Program-made: the position numbers and the translations under genes | In this document: positions 47,628 to 61,500 of the stretch, one piece after another | Layout of the letters: each line of letters begins with the position of its first letter | Numbering within the stretch: the stretch's first letter is position 1 | Source: Sipunculus nudus | Lineage: Eukaryota; Annelida; Sipuncula; Golfingiida; Sipunculidae | DNA: 64,000 nucleotides | Assembly: GCA_026874595.1 (NCBI GenBank) | Contig: CM049314.1 | Location: forward strand, 69,064,300 to 69,128,299 | Direction: 5' to 3' | The notes under the pieces: model-generated | The model's database searches: none | What the model was told of the DNA's origin: nothing | What the model saw: the letters and a program-made list of their open reading frames with translations, nothing else

Positions 47628-49226
47628 TTTAGCTATCTTATAGACCATCTGCACACAGCTTCCTTTTATTTTGCTTATTTTTTTTCCATACTTTTATGTA
47701 ACTTAATACATATTTTCTAACAGATGTCTTAAAAATTGGGAAAAAGATTACGTTCCTGTGGGACGCAGATCAATACGACGCATGTTGTCTCAGAGTACCC
47801 GCAGAGACGCGGCTCGATCAGACGCGGTTCACTGCTCATGCCTAGAACGCCCTCAGAAACGTAGCACAGTACGACGCGGCTGAGTGCTAATGGTTGGATA
47901 AACGCACCACAAGTCGCGTCGGGCATGCTATATCCTGCTCATGATTGTTAATTTTGTTAATAAAATATAACACTGTGGTTTATTTATTTCCACATTTTAT
48001 TCATGTTTGACTTGAAATTAACTGTTTTGTTGAATGTCCCTAGAAAACAGGTAGGTATTGTCATTTATGGAATTTGAAAGGCCAAAGGCGAAAAATCTGA
48101 AATGTTCATGATACTCCATGCACAAATATAAAATATGCTCTTTCTAGATTGGTCACATGGCACCAAAAACCAGATAGAATTAAAACTGATGCAAAACGTG
48201 TTGAAACGTGTAGGCCAGAATCTGAAAATACAGAGAAAATTACATGAGAAAAGCATTCGACGACTGGACGACTTCGGTATGGATTACTTCGTTGAGGACG
48301 ACTTCGGCCGGCACGACATTCCGAATGGAAGACATTCTGAATGGACGACAATTTAACTGAGTACTTATTAAGGAGTAAAAGTGTAGGTTGTTGTAGGTAA
48401 ACTTCCATTAAATAAACCGTTTCATTCTTTTTTTTTTTAAATTCCAGTTATTTTCAATCACGTTTGGAATTTGTTATGGTGAGCCTTTGGCTCATAGCCG
48501 ACCTTGTGGGACAACACGTGTGACGGGTGGCCTGCTTTTGACGAGACGGATTGCCGCCGTCGATGGCGAAAAAATATAAATTGTACCAATAAAGACACTT
48601 CTAAAATGTTATATGTGTTTTTGTACATGTTGTGTTTGCGTGTTTAAACTGTCATTCGGTGCATAGTGCTTAATAGTTTTTGGTGACAAATTTCCGTTTC
48701 TTGATGACACATTTACTGTAACTCTGTTCGTTTAAAAAAATGTATACAGACATAATTAGCTATATTTTATAATTTACATCCTAAAGTCCATGATTTCAGG
48801 AATTGTTTGATAATTTAATTCTTTGTTTCGGTAGACATTTGCCTGAAGCGAAATTTAATGTAGTGAAATTAACAAAAACGAACCATTATACCAGTGACCG
48901 TATATGTTCAGTGGGCCAATATTTGAAGTTATATTTTATTCTTTTATAATAATTAAATATGAAACAATATTTATTAAATACTGGTACTGTCATCATTCCC
49001 TTTGGTTTGTGATCAAAGGCTAATTGCCTTCTTTGTTGACCCACTGATGAGATACATGTTGTATTAACAATAACCATTCAGTTCTCAGTTACTAAGCCTC
49101 CGCTTAATAAGCAGATCCATAATCAAACAACCATAAAGCCATGGCAAAGTCGCATAGAAAATATGTTATAAAAAGAGAAAAAAAAAACAATTAAGAAAAT
49201 ATGTCAAGTGCATTCTCAATCAACCA

Positions 49227-49290
49227 AAGAGAGAGAGAGGGAGAGAGAGACAGATATATAGATAGACACATAGAGAGAGAGAGGGAGAGA

Positions 49291-49330
<40 letters not shown>
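49227..49330. repeat. (GA)n low-complexity tract
   Basis: GA-rich tract with interruptions, not coding. Confidence 0.9.
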
Positions 49331-49333
<3 letters not shown>

Positions 49334-51328
49334 AAATGGGGAAAGTGAATTATTTATCGGAATAAAAGTGAAAAGTTGAAGGAGAGAAAGACAGAATAAA
49401 GAATATAATGCTAAATTTAACCAAATTATACTAAATAAAAAATGAAAACGCAACTTTATATTTTCGATTGGTTTTATTTTTTTCCTGGATATATTTGGCC
49501 AACTGGTCTATAGATATTGTTGAACCCAACTATGTTCAATTATAAAATTGCAAAATATTGTTCACCTTTAATTAACGAAGGCACGTGCAACAATAACTAT
49601 CTAAATAAACATCACAGCATCTGTTTTGTCCATTATTAATATGCGCAACATCATATTACCGGTATCATCAAACATAAAAATCCGTTTATATAAATATCAA
49701 ACAATATTGTATCTCTCTCTCTCTCTCCCTCTCTCTCTCTCTCTCTGTTATATATTTTTCTATGAGACGTCTTGAATCCCTAACTCTCTCTATTTTTTTG
49801 CCAGGGCTCAAATACAAAGATCTCTTAAACTTATACACAATCAGTAATCAAATATTCACACACCTGTATCTTCAAGAACGTATATGTGAAACGTCGACAA
49901 TCCGAGATGTCGTCAAACACAAAATCGTCCAGCTCAATTATTCCTTAATCATTTTGACACCGATTATATTCTTTTTCGGATATTTATGTGATTTATTTAC
50001 ATCCCATACGTGGTTATATAGTCAGACCGCTCGTATTTGTTTGTAGTACTTGGCGCGTAGTTGTTTGTTTCATACTCATATGAAAACATTGGTCTTCGGA
50101 CAGTTTTTTCCCCTCTGGCCATGACCATTTCATACATTTCCGAATGGACAGGCTATACACACCTTGCCCGGGGAACGTCTCGCCGGGCTACGTCTCAACG
50201 GGCGCCGCTGTGGTTAACTGGGAGGCGCGTCTCAGCGGGCTGCGTCGTAACGAGCAGTAAAATCAGTCCCAGTGCCATAGGTGCCCACATTATAGAGGTT
50301 CGACTGTATATACATACACGGAGGGTTAGGCTACGTACTGACGCAAAGCGCAAAACTGATTTGCGGTTGATCTGCAATGGCCTTGACGTTGCCGGAACAC
50401 TTTCCATGGCGACCCCCTATGTACATCGAAGGCTAGAAGCCAACGGATTCGGACAGAAAGTTCCTAATGCGCCACTATTCATTAGCTTTAGGGTCTATAT
50501 GCGAATATTCATAACTCGCTCTAGTTGGTGCGTGAAGTTTTCAAGTTATGAATATTCATTAGTCTCGCATTTCCCAGGAAAAGCACACATGTAAGATATA
50601 TATGATACGTCTGTACCTGTGTCCTTGTGCCGATTTATTTATCCGGCTCTCTGTGTTAGCCTAGCTGTCTGTTTGTATAAATATTGCATGTAGGGTCGTA
50701 TATACTTCCTTGAGAAATATGACAGAATACGTGGATACATGAAACATTTACACTTGTAAAGAATTAATGAGTTAAGTTTGTGTAATGTGTTATATATTCC
50801 TTTAATATATTCAAGAATCAACTCCAGAGTAATTAAAAGAAATCATTGTGATTAATCACATTAGATTCGCTCGGAGGAAGAAAATGAAGATTTTTTGGTA
50901 GCACATTCTTTAAAAATAACTATATATTTTGAAAACGCTTTTGGAAGGTTATTGAATGCTGTTTATGTTGATGTAAGGTGGCGACATCTAGGGACATTTC
51001 CCTAAAAGAAAATATAATATTCTCGCTAATGATATAAACTTCATAATAATAATAACATTAAAAAAGTAAATAGGAAGGCCTTGTTCCGCCTCATTGAAAA
51101 CTGTCCACGGCAAACAGGTATTTTCCAGTGCTGCTATCTCGCGGTCAGTTTTATAACCAAGTCATTTTGGCCTTACAGGGTTTATGATCGTCAACAATCT
51201 TAAATTTGATATTTAAAAAAAAACGTGAACTTATAGTTGTTTATTATATATATCTTATCACAAAACACTTTTATGGTGTTATATATGAATTGGAAAAAAA
51301 TATATTATTTTGGTGTCATCCCAAATGG

Positions 51329-51421
51329 ACGGGTTTCAGATAGACGGGTCGGATTTTTTCGATCCCATCTGGACGGGTCCAAGTCCGACGGGTCCGATTT
51401 GGACGGGTCCCAGTCAGACGC
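51329..51421 (+). repeat. Iterated GACGGGT motif array (left member of an inverted pair)
   Basis: Six GACGGGT cores within 93 bp ('tggacgggtccaagtc' type). The complementary array lies at 53757-53853. Confidence 0.75.
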
Positions 51422-51499
51422 TCTATCAATAACGTATGGGTTTAATACACGAAAGCCATAATATATGTATTTTTATATTATATATAGTAATATGAATGA

Positions 51500-51840
51500 A
51501 TATATGGAAATATCAAGCAGTTTGAAACGTCCTGAAGGATGAACGGCTCATTCGCATAGAGCACCCGGCTGTATGGCGATGCGTTACATTGTCTCGTTTA
51601 TTATCACTTACCTTGCAATATCTAAGGTATTTTGCTGTCTTGTCTTATTATATATAAATATAAATATATAGATAAATATAGTATTTTAATTGTATATATG
51701 GTAATATATCGAACCATTTGCAACGCCATGAAGGATGAACGGCCTATTAACATAAACCACCCGGCTGACGCCGACATCATGTGCAAGCATTATGTCTCGT
51801 TTTATTATCACTTACCGATTAATATCAAGGATATTTGCTG

Positions 51841-51889
<49 letters not shown>

Positions 51890-52000
51890 TTTTAATTGTA
51901 TATATGATAATATCGAACAATTTGCAACGCCATGAAAGATTAACGGCCTATTTACATAGAACACCCGGCTAACTGGGGACATAAAATGTAAATCATTAAA
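51500..52000. repeat. Three tandem ~200-bp diverged repeats
   Basis: Copies near 51510, 51710 and 51910 share 'gatgaacggcctatt..cata..caccCGGCT' and 'tgtctcgtttattatcacttacc', separated by (TA)n. Non-coding. Confidence 0.75.
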
Positions 52001-52823
52001 ACGTGATGTATTTGGCATCGTTGAAGTCTATATTAAATTTATTTATTGGAATGATAATTTATATGAGATGTTATCTTAAAATAAATGCAGTTCATAATTT
52101 TTTTATGGAAAATGTAAAGAGCTTAAATAATTATTGCTTGCTTGAGATATCAATTATGAGATATGAGATATTGCTTGATAAAATCAGAATTGTCCTTATT
52201 TCAAAGCCGAGTTACGTGGTCATTCAATAAAATATGAGTTATTCATTTCATATGTTACATATTTTTCTTCCATAAATAGCCTTTGGTTATTGAATTCAAT
52301 GCTTCTTTACTCATAGGTGTAGGTTATCCTACACTGCCTATTATTTTAGTATTAAATTCAGTAATTCTTTAGGACTTGTATCGTACAATGCCTTTGATTT
52401 TAGTTGATAGATAGATATGGCGATGGATAAATAGATAGACAGACAAAAAGATAGATAGATTTCACATAGATTATTACCTCCTTAATTAAATTTATATATA
52501 AATCACTGTCTTCAAAGACCTTAACAAGAATGACAAAACTGTACATCCCATATAACCACGTTTCAAATGGAAACCACATAAGTGCATCTTCTCTTTAATT
52601 AACCAGTTACTGTGATTAGGTTTCCTTCCGCACCAGTTGTCTAATCCATGTTGTGACTGTTATAATAACAGCACGGTGGTCTTTGATAAATATGAACCAC
52701 CAAACATTAAAGTTCCCTGTGACATAAAACGAATGTGTTTTATATGATGATAATTTCATTTTTCAAACCATTCGTTTTTTTTATGAAAATAACATCTTTC
52801 TTTCTATCATATCTCTCTCAGGC

Positions 52824-52827
<4 letters not shown>

Positions 52828-52888
<61 letters not shown>
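52828..52888. repeat. (TA)n microsatellite
   Basis: About 30 TA units between the two inverted GACGGGT arrays. Confidence 0.95.
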
Positions 52889-52893
<5 letters not shown>

Positions 52894-53756
52894 CATGTAT
52901 TTACCAAGTACGTATATTACCTGCGTATTTAGCGGATAGCAATAAGTAAATATAAACTTTATCCAAAATACATACGACAACACAGACAAACATAAATGTG
53001 TATATTTACATGCATAAAGCCTTTCCTCTGCTCATTTTCGATAAATAATAGAAGGGACCACGAGAGATAACTGTTGTTCTGTTTACCTTCTTTGTTGGGT
53101 TGTGTCTTATTGATTAATAAAACGCCTATCAAAGGGTAATCGGCTGTTTTTACTGAACTTATAAAATGCCTTACCATAATATTCATTGTGAAACGCAACT
53201 TAATTAGTCTCGTTATTCACACAATAAGTTAATTATAAAGTGACCTCGGGGTTTTCAAACTGACTTTCTACTCTTATTTCTTGGAAATGTGCATAATTTT
53301 GGACTGACTATATGGCAGCACATGGATTATGTGATATATCGGAATGAAATATGAGAATTCTCAGAAAACCTAGCTTATATTTTGCTTATTTACATTAATT
53401 GGCAGAGCATGTCGACCGCACATCGGTTATTATAGTAGATATCGCTAATTTATTTGACATTTGATTGCATGTTGATTCGTTATTGTAACTCTGACGAAAC
53501 AGATAATATTAGGATATAATGATTTCAGTTTTCACGAAAGCAACGTCAGGGAAGAAAACAATATCACGGTTAAAATCTATAGCTCTTTGAACAATAATTC
53601 ATGTACACAGGTATAAGGGCTTGCATAAAATTTCATAGCTATATTGTGTTTGATCAACAAATATAAAATTTTATTATTTTAGTGAGGCTTTCCCATAAAG
53701 CTTCAATCCCCGACTATTTATGTATGTAATTAAGTAACATAAATATAGCATAGTGT

Positions 53757-53853
53757 CTAAATTGGACCCGTCCAATTGGGACACGTCAAACTGGGACCCG
53801 TCCAACTGGGATCGTCTAAATGGGACCCGTCCAACTGGCGCCCGTCCAACTGA
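53757..53853 (-). repeat. Iterated ACCCGTCC motif array (right member of the inverted pair)
   Basis: Repeated 'gggacccgtccaactgg' units with ~16-bp spacing, the inverse of the array at 51329-51421, about 2.4 kb away. Confidence 0.75.
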
Positions 53854-54193
53854 CACGTAATCATTATTTTAATTCAGATGTCAGCCAATGTAGGATGTAT
53901 ACAGGATCACGCGTCATTATGGCGAGAACCAACAGGGCTTTCATTGCTTATTGTTTAACTATTAACTGGCGTGCAAGGCACATCGTTGATTGCCAGGCGT
54001 GCGGAGGCCGCTGGTCATTTATTACAGGCACCTGATAATAAATACTAATTACTGCAAACACTTCCTCCCGTATTCTTACCCCTGAACTATCATGCAGATC
54101 GTAGAATTTTGTTTAGGCCTGTGTAATGCCCCAAGTTACGTCACTGCTACCCTACACGGGTACAGGTTATGGTATCAAATATATGTCATAAAG

Positions 54194-54480
54194 CGGCTTC
54201 TGTGGCTCAGGGGTAGGGCACAGGACCCAAAGCCGGGAAATCGTGAATTCGAATGTCAGCCGAGGCGGTGAGATTTTTCACGGTCGGCTGCAACCCAGGG
54301 TGAGCGCTATGCAGGCTTCATGGAAAGGCCGTGCTCAGCGTGCGTGTTTCACTCACAAACGAGTGTGCCTTTTGGGGGTTCCTCGGTGATATGACTCAGT
54401 AACTGGGACGATTACACACCCAGGGCCCGCAGGTACAGTAGTCACCGGGCCTGGTTACCACTAGAATATAAAATGTTAGA
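54194..54480 (+). mobile_element. tRNA-derived SINE
   Basis: Begins 'gcggcttctgtggctcaggg' (A-box-like TGGCTCAGGGG) and has 'gtgaattcgaatgtc' as a B-box-like motif about 45 bp on. A body with 'cggtgagatttttcacgg' follows. It matches the minus-strand copy at 13558-13760. A partial inverted copy of the body lies at about 54690-54800. Confidence 0.7.
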
Positions 54481-55909
54481 AGCGTGTGATACTGCCCTGT
54501 AAAGTAGTCCGAAACCGGAATAGAATTCTTCAGATGCACATATACTTAGTTGACCCAGCATAAAAAATGGAGGCGGTTACCACCTACAAATAAAAGAATA
54601 TGTCATAGAATATAAAATTACCGCTTGTTATTTCATTAAATGTTCTGTGGTCTGGACGTTAAGCACGGGACTCAAAGCCGTTAGCGCCAAACCTAGGGTG
54701 AGTGATACACAGCCGTGGGGGAAAAAGCCTTCCCATTAGACATGAAGGACGCTCACCCCGGGTTGGATTGGACCGTGAAAATCTCACTGCTCCTCGGTTG
54801 ACATTCGAGCATACAATTTCTTGATGATGACAGATGTTTCAGCCCATCGAGCTGCTCCAGTTGATTCTGATTTCAGATCTTAAACGTGTTCGCTCCTTCA
54901 GCGATAAACTATGAAGTGTCACTGAGCCGATTGACGGAATTTGCCATCGTGGATGCTGCTGTTACGTTTTACTGTCTTACTCGGGAGCTCACGATATCCT
55001 CACGAGTTTGAGTCCTATGCTCAGCAACTGGACCATAGAACCCGATTACGTAGGCAACGTCTTACCCTTACTGCTTTAGGGGAAACTAGGCCTATACTTA
55101 CCAGCGATAGCTGGTGGGATTAAAATAGCGAATCCGTTTGTAAACATGAATAATCACAGAGCACGGGGCACTTTCACGGCGGGACAAAGGTCTGGTATGA
55201 CGGACTGAGTGAAAACATTATGTACAACTGGAAACAGGAAAAGTCAGACCCAAGGTGTGACGATATATATATATGATTAATATTTGTACTTTTATCATAC
55301 TTTTCTTGACATTTTAGACCAATCCTACTTACTAGGCACAAACCTCACTACGTGCTTCCACCAATGAGGCAACCAAGTTATAATACGTGATGTATGAAGG
55401 GATTTAAACAACTCCAATTATAGAATGAACGTTTTGGGAAAAGCACCCTTGTATTTTATTTTTTTTTTAACTTTTCAGTCTCAACTCTAGTATTAACCTT
55501 TCTTTGCTAACTGTCATACATCAATAATCTTAAAATTACGGTACTTATTACAGTCCACTTATTACTGTAGATAAATTTTATATACACAATAGGTCATCTT
55601 ATTCTTTTGTCTTATATATATAATGTTTCAATATAATTTTGTTAATTACATTTGCTTATAATATGTAAACGTCAACATTTATTATAATTTTATTAATTGA
55701 CTATCTGTCTATGTATATATCTATTTAAAGCTTCGTGCACATATGGCTACCTTGCCACTGATAATGCCTGAACAAATGCTAGGTGTGAATAATGTCGCTA
55801 CACACATGTATCTCAGTCTGTGTATATGATTAAAAGTCTCGCTACTAGATGGCGCTGATGGCTAGGGGACTTATGTATTACAGGGAGGAAAAACAGAGAT
55901 GCCACTCAC
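54481..55909. other. Intergenic, no gene recognised
   Basis: Holds a partial inverted SINE body (about 54640-54800) and ordinary AT-rich DNA. No conserved coding segment found. Confidence 0.5.
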
Positions 55910-57225
55910 CATTAATGGCGCCTAGGAGTGCAGCGAAAACAAAAAAACGAGGTATACGAATGACTATAGTAACTTAACATCATCAGCGCTCCGGACATTG
56001 CAATAGTGACAGCAATAGCTACCAGTTTATAAACTCCAATACATACTCCGGAACTCTGAATGACCAAAGCAAAGGAGATTCTTTAATCAAACCGCAGCCT
56101 GACACTAAAGACTCCCTTTTAATTGACAGCCGGAAGGTATCCATGGAATTAGGATTGTTTATCATTCAACACCAGGTGTCACTGATTAATTATAAAAACA
56201 TGCTTTACCATAAGCATAATAAAAAGTCAATGCGAGTGCCTTAAATTGAAATCTCATTTTCCTTTTATAATCATTTACATAAGGGTGCTCAAAAGGATAA
56301 ACATGTTCTCAGGTATGTCATATGGAATGATCAACATATATGGTTCTTTATTTCAGGAAATTTCAAGAAATGCCCAACCGACAGCAAATATAATAAAAGA
56401 AGAGTAAAATCATACAACATGCCTTGCTATACCTGGTTCATTATTACGTCAGCCAAAGCCAAAAGAGTTATACGTTCATCGAGCAGCTACAGGTTGCTGC
56501 GGTCAAGTCCTCAGCCCTGTGCGTTCCTTAAGCATGTTCTCTGAGCCAACAGTCGTAGTGCCACGACCAAGCCAAGCAGGGAGCCGTAGAGGGCGCCATC
56601 TTCTCTCCTGGGTTGTTGTCCTTGTTAGAAAGCTACAGCATCCACAGCCACAAAGCCAGAAGCAATTAACCCGCATTCCCTCCACCGATCCCAGCAGCCG
56701 AGACCCAGCCATGCCATACGAGAGCCGAACTTGATCCTTGTGAACGACCTTACTTCGAGACCCAAAGCCCTTTTACTTGCGATTTCGGTCATTTGGACCG
56801 TTTAACCAGTTTCCCGGTTATGCAAGATTACAAGTTTTTTTGTCATCGGCAATCATTATTACGTAAAATTACACAGAATTAGCATAAGAAAAAGCAGGAT
56901 TAAGAAAAGGTGCCTTCGTTTTAGTACATTTTACGCCAATATTTTAATGATAAGTCGTATTAAATTGTAATTTGCAATACGCCAATTTTTAAAAGGAAAA
57001 CAAATATGTGATGTCTGTATCAATAATAAAGGTATAAGGAAAATTGATAAGATGGGTACTGAACATTACCAAGTAAAACGCTTATGAAGATATAAAAATA
57101 TTGAAGTGATCGCAGAATATTGAAGACGATCAGACTCAACGAAGCCAGGGCCGATCCAAATAAAACCACGTTTCTCAGTCCAAACCTTGTGGAGCATACG
57201 GCGAGAACTTGCCATGAAATAGCAC
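55910..57225 (-). pseudogene. Monocarboxylate-transporter fragment (two exon remnants)
   Basis: 57225-57070 encodes a TM3-4 exon (TRFGLRNVVLFGSALASLSL) that aligns with exon 2 of the 1131-8846 transporter and ends at a GT donor, but has no good AG acceptor. 56095-55910 joins a TM5-like start (FALVIQSSGVCIGV) directly to a TM9-10-like end (IAMSGALMMLSYYSHSYTSF) and ends at GTGAGT. The ~130 residues normally between them are missing, and a T7 run breaks the frame. This looks like a decayed paralogue. Confidence 0.55.
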
Positions 57226-58500
57226 AGGTGCACCAAAAATAGTTTTATATATGACCGATGGATGGCAGTTCAGCCATCAAGAAACACTGGGCCTAATGGT
57301 GAACTACACATATTTCTATTGGACCCCTGAGGTGCGAACCAGACCGGACCATCCCCTGGTGGTCCGGGTTCAACATAAACGGTCTGGTCCTGGTCCTATC
57401 AGCTGTAGACAGCCGGTCTTGTAGGTGGACTGGTCTATGCGGTCCGGTCCATTTATTATAATATGATTAAAAATAAATTTAAATTGTAGTTTTATTCTAC
57501 ATTATTTTCCATTACATATATTTGGTCAAATGTTTAACAAAACTTTAACAGCGACCTTCGGTCTAAGCATGGTTCCAAGCCTGCCTTGCGCTACACTAAC
57601 GGAGGGCTTTAAAATTCCTTTTTTTTGTGATTTTCCGCTCAGTTACTGAACATATCGCTCTCGGCATGACGAGCTTAAGGGACTGCGCCAGTTTCATCCG
57701 ACAGCCGCGGTACGTCAAAGCGGTGCCGCGGCTGTGCCTGAGACAATAGACGCACAATAGGGTTTATTTGGCTTATCTGATCTTAATTGCAATTAGCGCA
57801 CGGCTGACACGCGAGTGCTGGCACAGCTTCTCGGAGTTGAATCTCCATTTATGCAACCTCCTCGGTAACATCACATATTGAAATATCAGATTTGGATTCT
57901 ATGAAATTTCTGTTGTTCCAAAAAATAATCAGACTCTGGCTCAAATGTATCTTTTAACTTTCAACTGCTGGAAGTATATATATATATATATATAAATCAT
58001 ATTATCGTTAATTGCAAATACGAACAGTTGATGCGAAACATTTCCTGGAATCTGTGAGCTTGACTTGCCTGTAATGTTTCAAACAAATTTCGAAGAATTG
58101 ATGAATAGATAAATAAGCAGGTATTTACATGTATACATGTACAGTATAGTGTACACAACATCACTGAACAATTATCAAAAATGTTAAAAATTTAATTGTA
58201 AATGAATGCCCAATGAAAGTACATATAAAAGTATTTTCTCTACGCTAAAGTAAACAGTTTAGACTAAATTACACTAAATACATGCTTGAAAAAAATACTT
58301 AAATAAGTAACATATAAGGTGACATGAATAATACATAATTACCACAACATATTATATTAAACATAAATATGGACCCGATTCTAGCACCATTTGCATAACT
58401 CATGATCAATATGAATGGGTTGTATGAATTCCATTTTTTTTTATTTTGTATGAGGTCGGTATAAGAATTATTCATTAGAAATAAAATATATACATGAACA
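57226..58500. other. Intergenic, no gene recognised
   Basis: AT-rich with a repeated 'ggtccgg' cluster at 57340-57450 and a short (TA)n at 57976. Nothing else supported. The part next to 58500 is the 3' flank of the EAR-repeat gene. Confidence 0.5.
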
Positions 58501-61500
58501 TTATACAAATTTAACCTTTAAAACTTGTGAAACTGGTCCCTTTGCGTTAGCATACACTAAATAAGTGTCTTTTCCGATCGTGAACGACTCCCAGTCTGTC
58601 GAGGGTAATGTATTGAGTCTGTGTTCTGGGACGAACCCCTCGACACCTCGCCATCTGTAAATCACGGGGCGGTCACGTGATGAGTCTCCACTGTCCTTGG
58701 CATTGGACACCAATAGGTAGTGATCGTCGCCAATGGCAACATATTCCCAGTCTACTGCGCTGAAAAACATAAAAAAATTTTACATTAAAAAAATAATTGA
58801 GTATAATAAACATCCTATTCCTATTTAGTCCGAATGTTCTCTTGAAAACAAGGTCTAGCTGCTAGTACTGCAGTAAAAACAAAATGAAGATGTCCCAGTA
58901 TGTAGCGTGTAAGGCAAATCAGTCAAACCGCACCTGATTGGCTGACCTCATCACGATCAAACCATTAAACAGATGTTTCACTATTCATTATTCATCGAGC
59001 ATGGGGCAGTAACATGGCGGTAGCAATGGTTGTTTAATGCGAAGTAGAATATATTTGTTGTTATGTCAGGGGCGGAGCCAGGATTAACTGCAGGGGGGGG
59101 GGGGGGGGGGGGCTGCCGAGGTCGTGGGTGGCTGCATGGTGGGCAAATGGTCCACACGCCTTTCTACATAAAATTGTAGGTGTGTGTGAGACAGTCGAGA
59201 CTTCAAATCCAAGAAAGTTTTAAATTCTACCAAGAAGCCGTCTAGAACATATTTAACATATTTAATACCCAAACGTTTAAAAACAGGTGTCACAGCATAA
59301 ATGAAAACTGAATATGGGTGAAAAAAGTCAGTTATTACGATCAGTTTATCAGTCATTAGTTTGGAATGAAGATTCCTTATCTTATTTTCCTATATATTGG
59401 AAGTTTATCCTCAATTTTATATGCAAAGATGGATGGCGGGATGGAGGTTTGCCCCCCTGCGCGCGGCACCCCGTGATAATTCAATGCCAACCAGAACACC
59501 TGGATTCCTGAAGCTGACAAATGTGCTCAGTAGTAAGTGGTCCTTCCGCTAGGTGTCGCTGCGGTATACGGGCCTGGGTAAAATGAATGTAGGCATGACA
59601 TACCTGTATGTTAGTATTTCCTGGTACACCTGGAACTGCTTGTCGTAGGGGTCGAGTTTGTATATGACGGAGTTAACGACGTATCTGCTGGGGCTGTTAC
59701 CAGAACCTCTCGATGAACCTGAGCTGTAGCTGAAGGCGTTGGCTGCTGCCAGAAAAAACTGTCCCTCTATCTCGAAGAACTCCCAGTCCGTCACGCCTCG
59801 AGTCTACAGGTAGATTATATAGATAATATATAAATACTTTAATAGAAGAATTCCCAGCTGTCACGCAAGACACTATCAGGTATATAATGCAGATAACATA
59901 CAAATACTTCAATAGAAGAACTCCCAGTCCGCCACGCCTCTAGTCTACAGGTAGATTATATGGATAATATATAAATACTACGATAGAAGATTTCCATGCT
60001 ATCCCGCAACGACACTCTCAGGTAGAATATGTAGATAATATATATAATATATAAATACAACAATAGAAGAACTCCTAGTCCGTCACGCCTCGTATCTGCA
60101 GGTGGATAATGTAGATAATATATAAATAAAACAATAGAAGAATTCCCAGCTGTCACGCAACGACACTCTCAGGTATATAATGTAGATAACATATAAAAAC
60201 AATAATAGAAGAACTCCAAGTCCGTCACGCCTCGTATCTGCAGGTAGATAATATAGAAAATATATAAATACTACAATAGAGGAATTCCCACATGTCACGC
60301 AAAGACACTCTAAGGTAAATAATGTAGATATTATATAAACACAACAATAGAAGAACTCCCAGTCCGTCACGCCTCGTATCTGCAGGTAGATAATATAGAT
60401 AATATATAAAAAATTACAATAGAGGAATTCCCACATGTCACGCAACGACACTCTCAGGTAGATCATTCAGGAATAAAAAAGCAGAAGAACTCACTTTAGC
60501 TTAAACGCCAAGAGTCTAACGCAGGGATTGACCAGGAGCACGGTGTCAAATGAGAACGACATCGACCACATAATTGCTCCAACAAAATAGGGATAAACTA
60601 TAAAACGGACCCATATACTTATCCTGAACTGGAAACAACATGAAAAGAGACACGTTTGCACTACTGGCTCTGGAACAAACATTTATTTTTCATGATTTAG
60701 ATTTAACGGATTATAAAAAAATGACTGTAAGGTTCACGCGTCAGAAAAAGGGTCAAAATGGCGTCAGTCATTAGAAATAGAAAACTGTACAGTAGAGCGT
60801 TGTTTATCCGAACACCATAATTCGAAAATTGATAATTAAAATTTTGATTGTTTATCCGAATTCCGAACAATGAAAAAAAAATTGGAAAGTTTGTAAAAAA
60901 TATCACAAGCCAATGTGTAAAGATTGGCAGGTTTAAGTAATGCAATACCATTTTCCAGGATCATTAAGATCATTAAGCAATAATTTCAATGAATCAACTT
61001 TAATAATTTAATTAAATGTATGAAAAACTTATGTCAAAGTATATTTTAGTCTATCAGTTTCTTATAACCTCCAGTATTTGACTTATTATGGTGAATCCCG
61101 CGAAATCGGTTATCCGAACGATCGTTTCTCCGAACAAACACCCTGTATCTTGAGCTGTTCGGATAAACGACGCTCTACTGAATTATTCTTACTTGCGTGA
61201 ATATGACAGGAAGTTGAATACAGCATTAAGTGCGGACTTTGAAATGCTTTATTCACTAAAAGACAATATATAGAACTATCAAATTCCTATTGAGACACAC
61301 GCACATAGCCCCAAAATAGTATACTCTTGATCTTTATATATAGTATCCAAAATAATAAATAGAAAGACAACGTGATTTCGATATAGGTCCTGTACCTTTA
61401 TTTCCTGAAACTGAACAAACTGTCCTTGTTTCCAGAGGTAGATGACAGAATTGACCTCCGTGGTCAGACCGTTAAACGAGTTTGCGACCACCAGAAAGTT

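Larger units (their letters stand above)
45571..51300. other. Intergenic, repeat-rich, no gene recognised
   Basis: Contains a C-tract and 'cttgatccgccacta' transposon-like end (about 46480-46518), (TA)n at 46518-46579 and 47587-47624, and a pogo-like end 'cagtggaacctctcctagtg' at 46580. An inverted relative of that end ('attatagaggttcgactg') lies near 50288. There are also (GA)n and (CT)n tracts at 49227-49330 and 49711-49746. Short open frames here lack any motif I know. A GC-rich stretch at 47745-47930 is unassigned. Confidence 0.55.

Noticed and set aside
47729-47926. 65-aa minus-strand frame in a GC-rich patch
   Set aside because: No recognisable domain, no splice context or partner exons; left unassigned.
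46578-50298. A single 3.7-kb Tigger transposon between the pogo-like ends at 46580 and 50288
   Set aside because: Ends are only partly alike, the spacing is long for the family, and no transposase segment lies between them. Independent remnants are more likely.
60790-61180. Provirus relic or satellite
   Set aside because: The clean inverted ends and TA-type target mark it as a pogo-like MITE.
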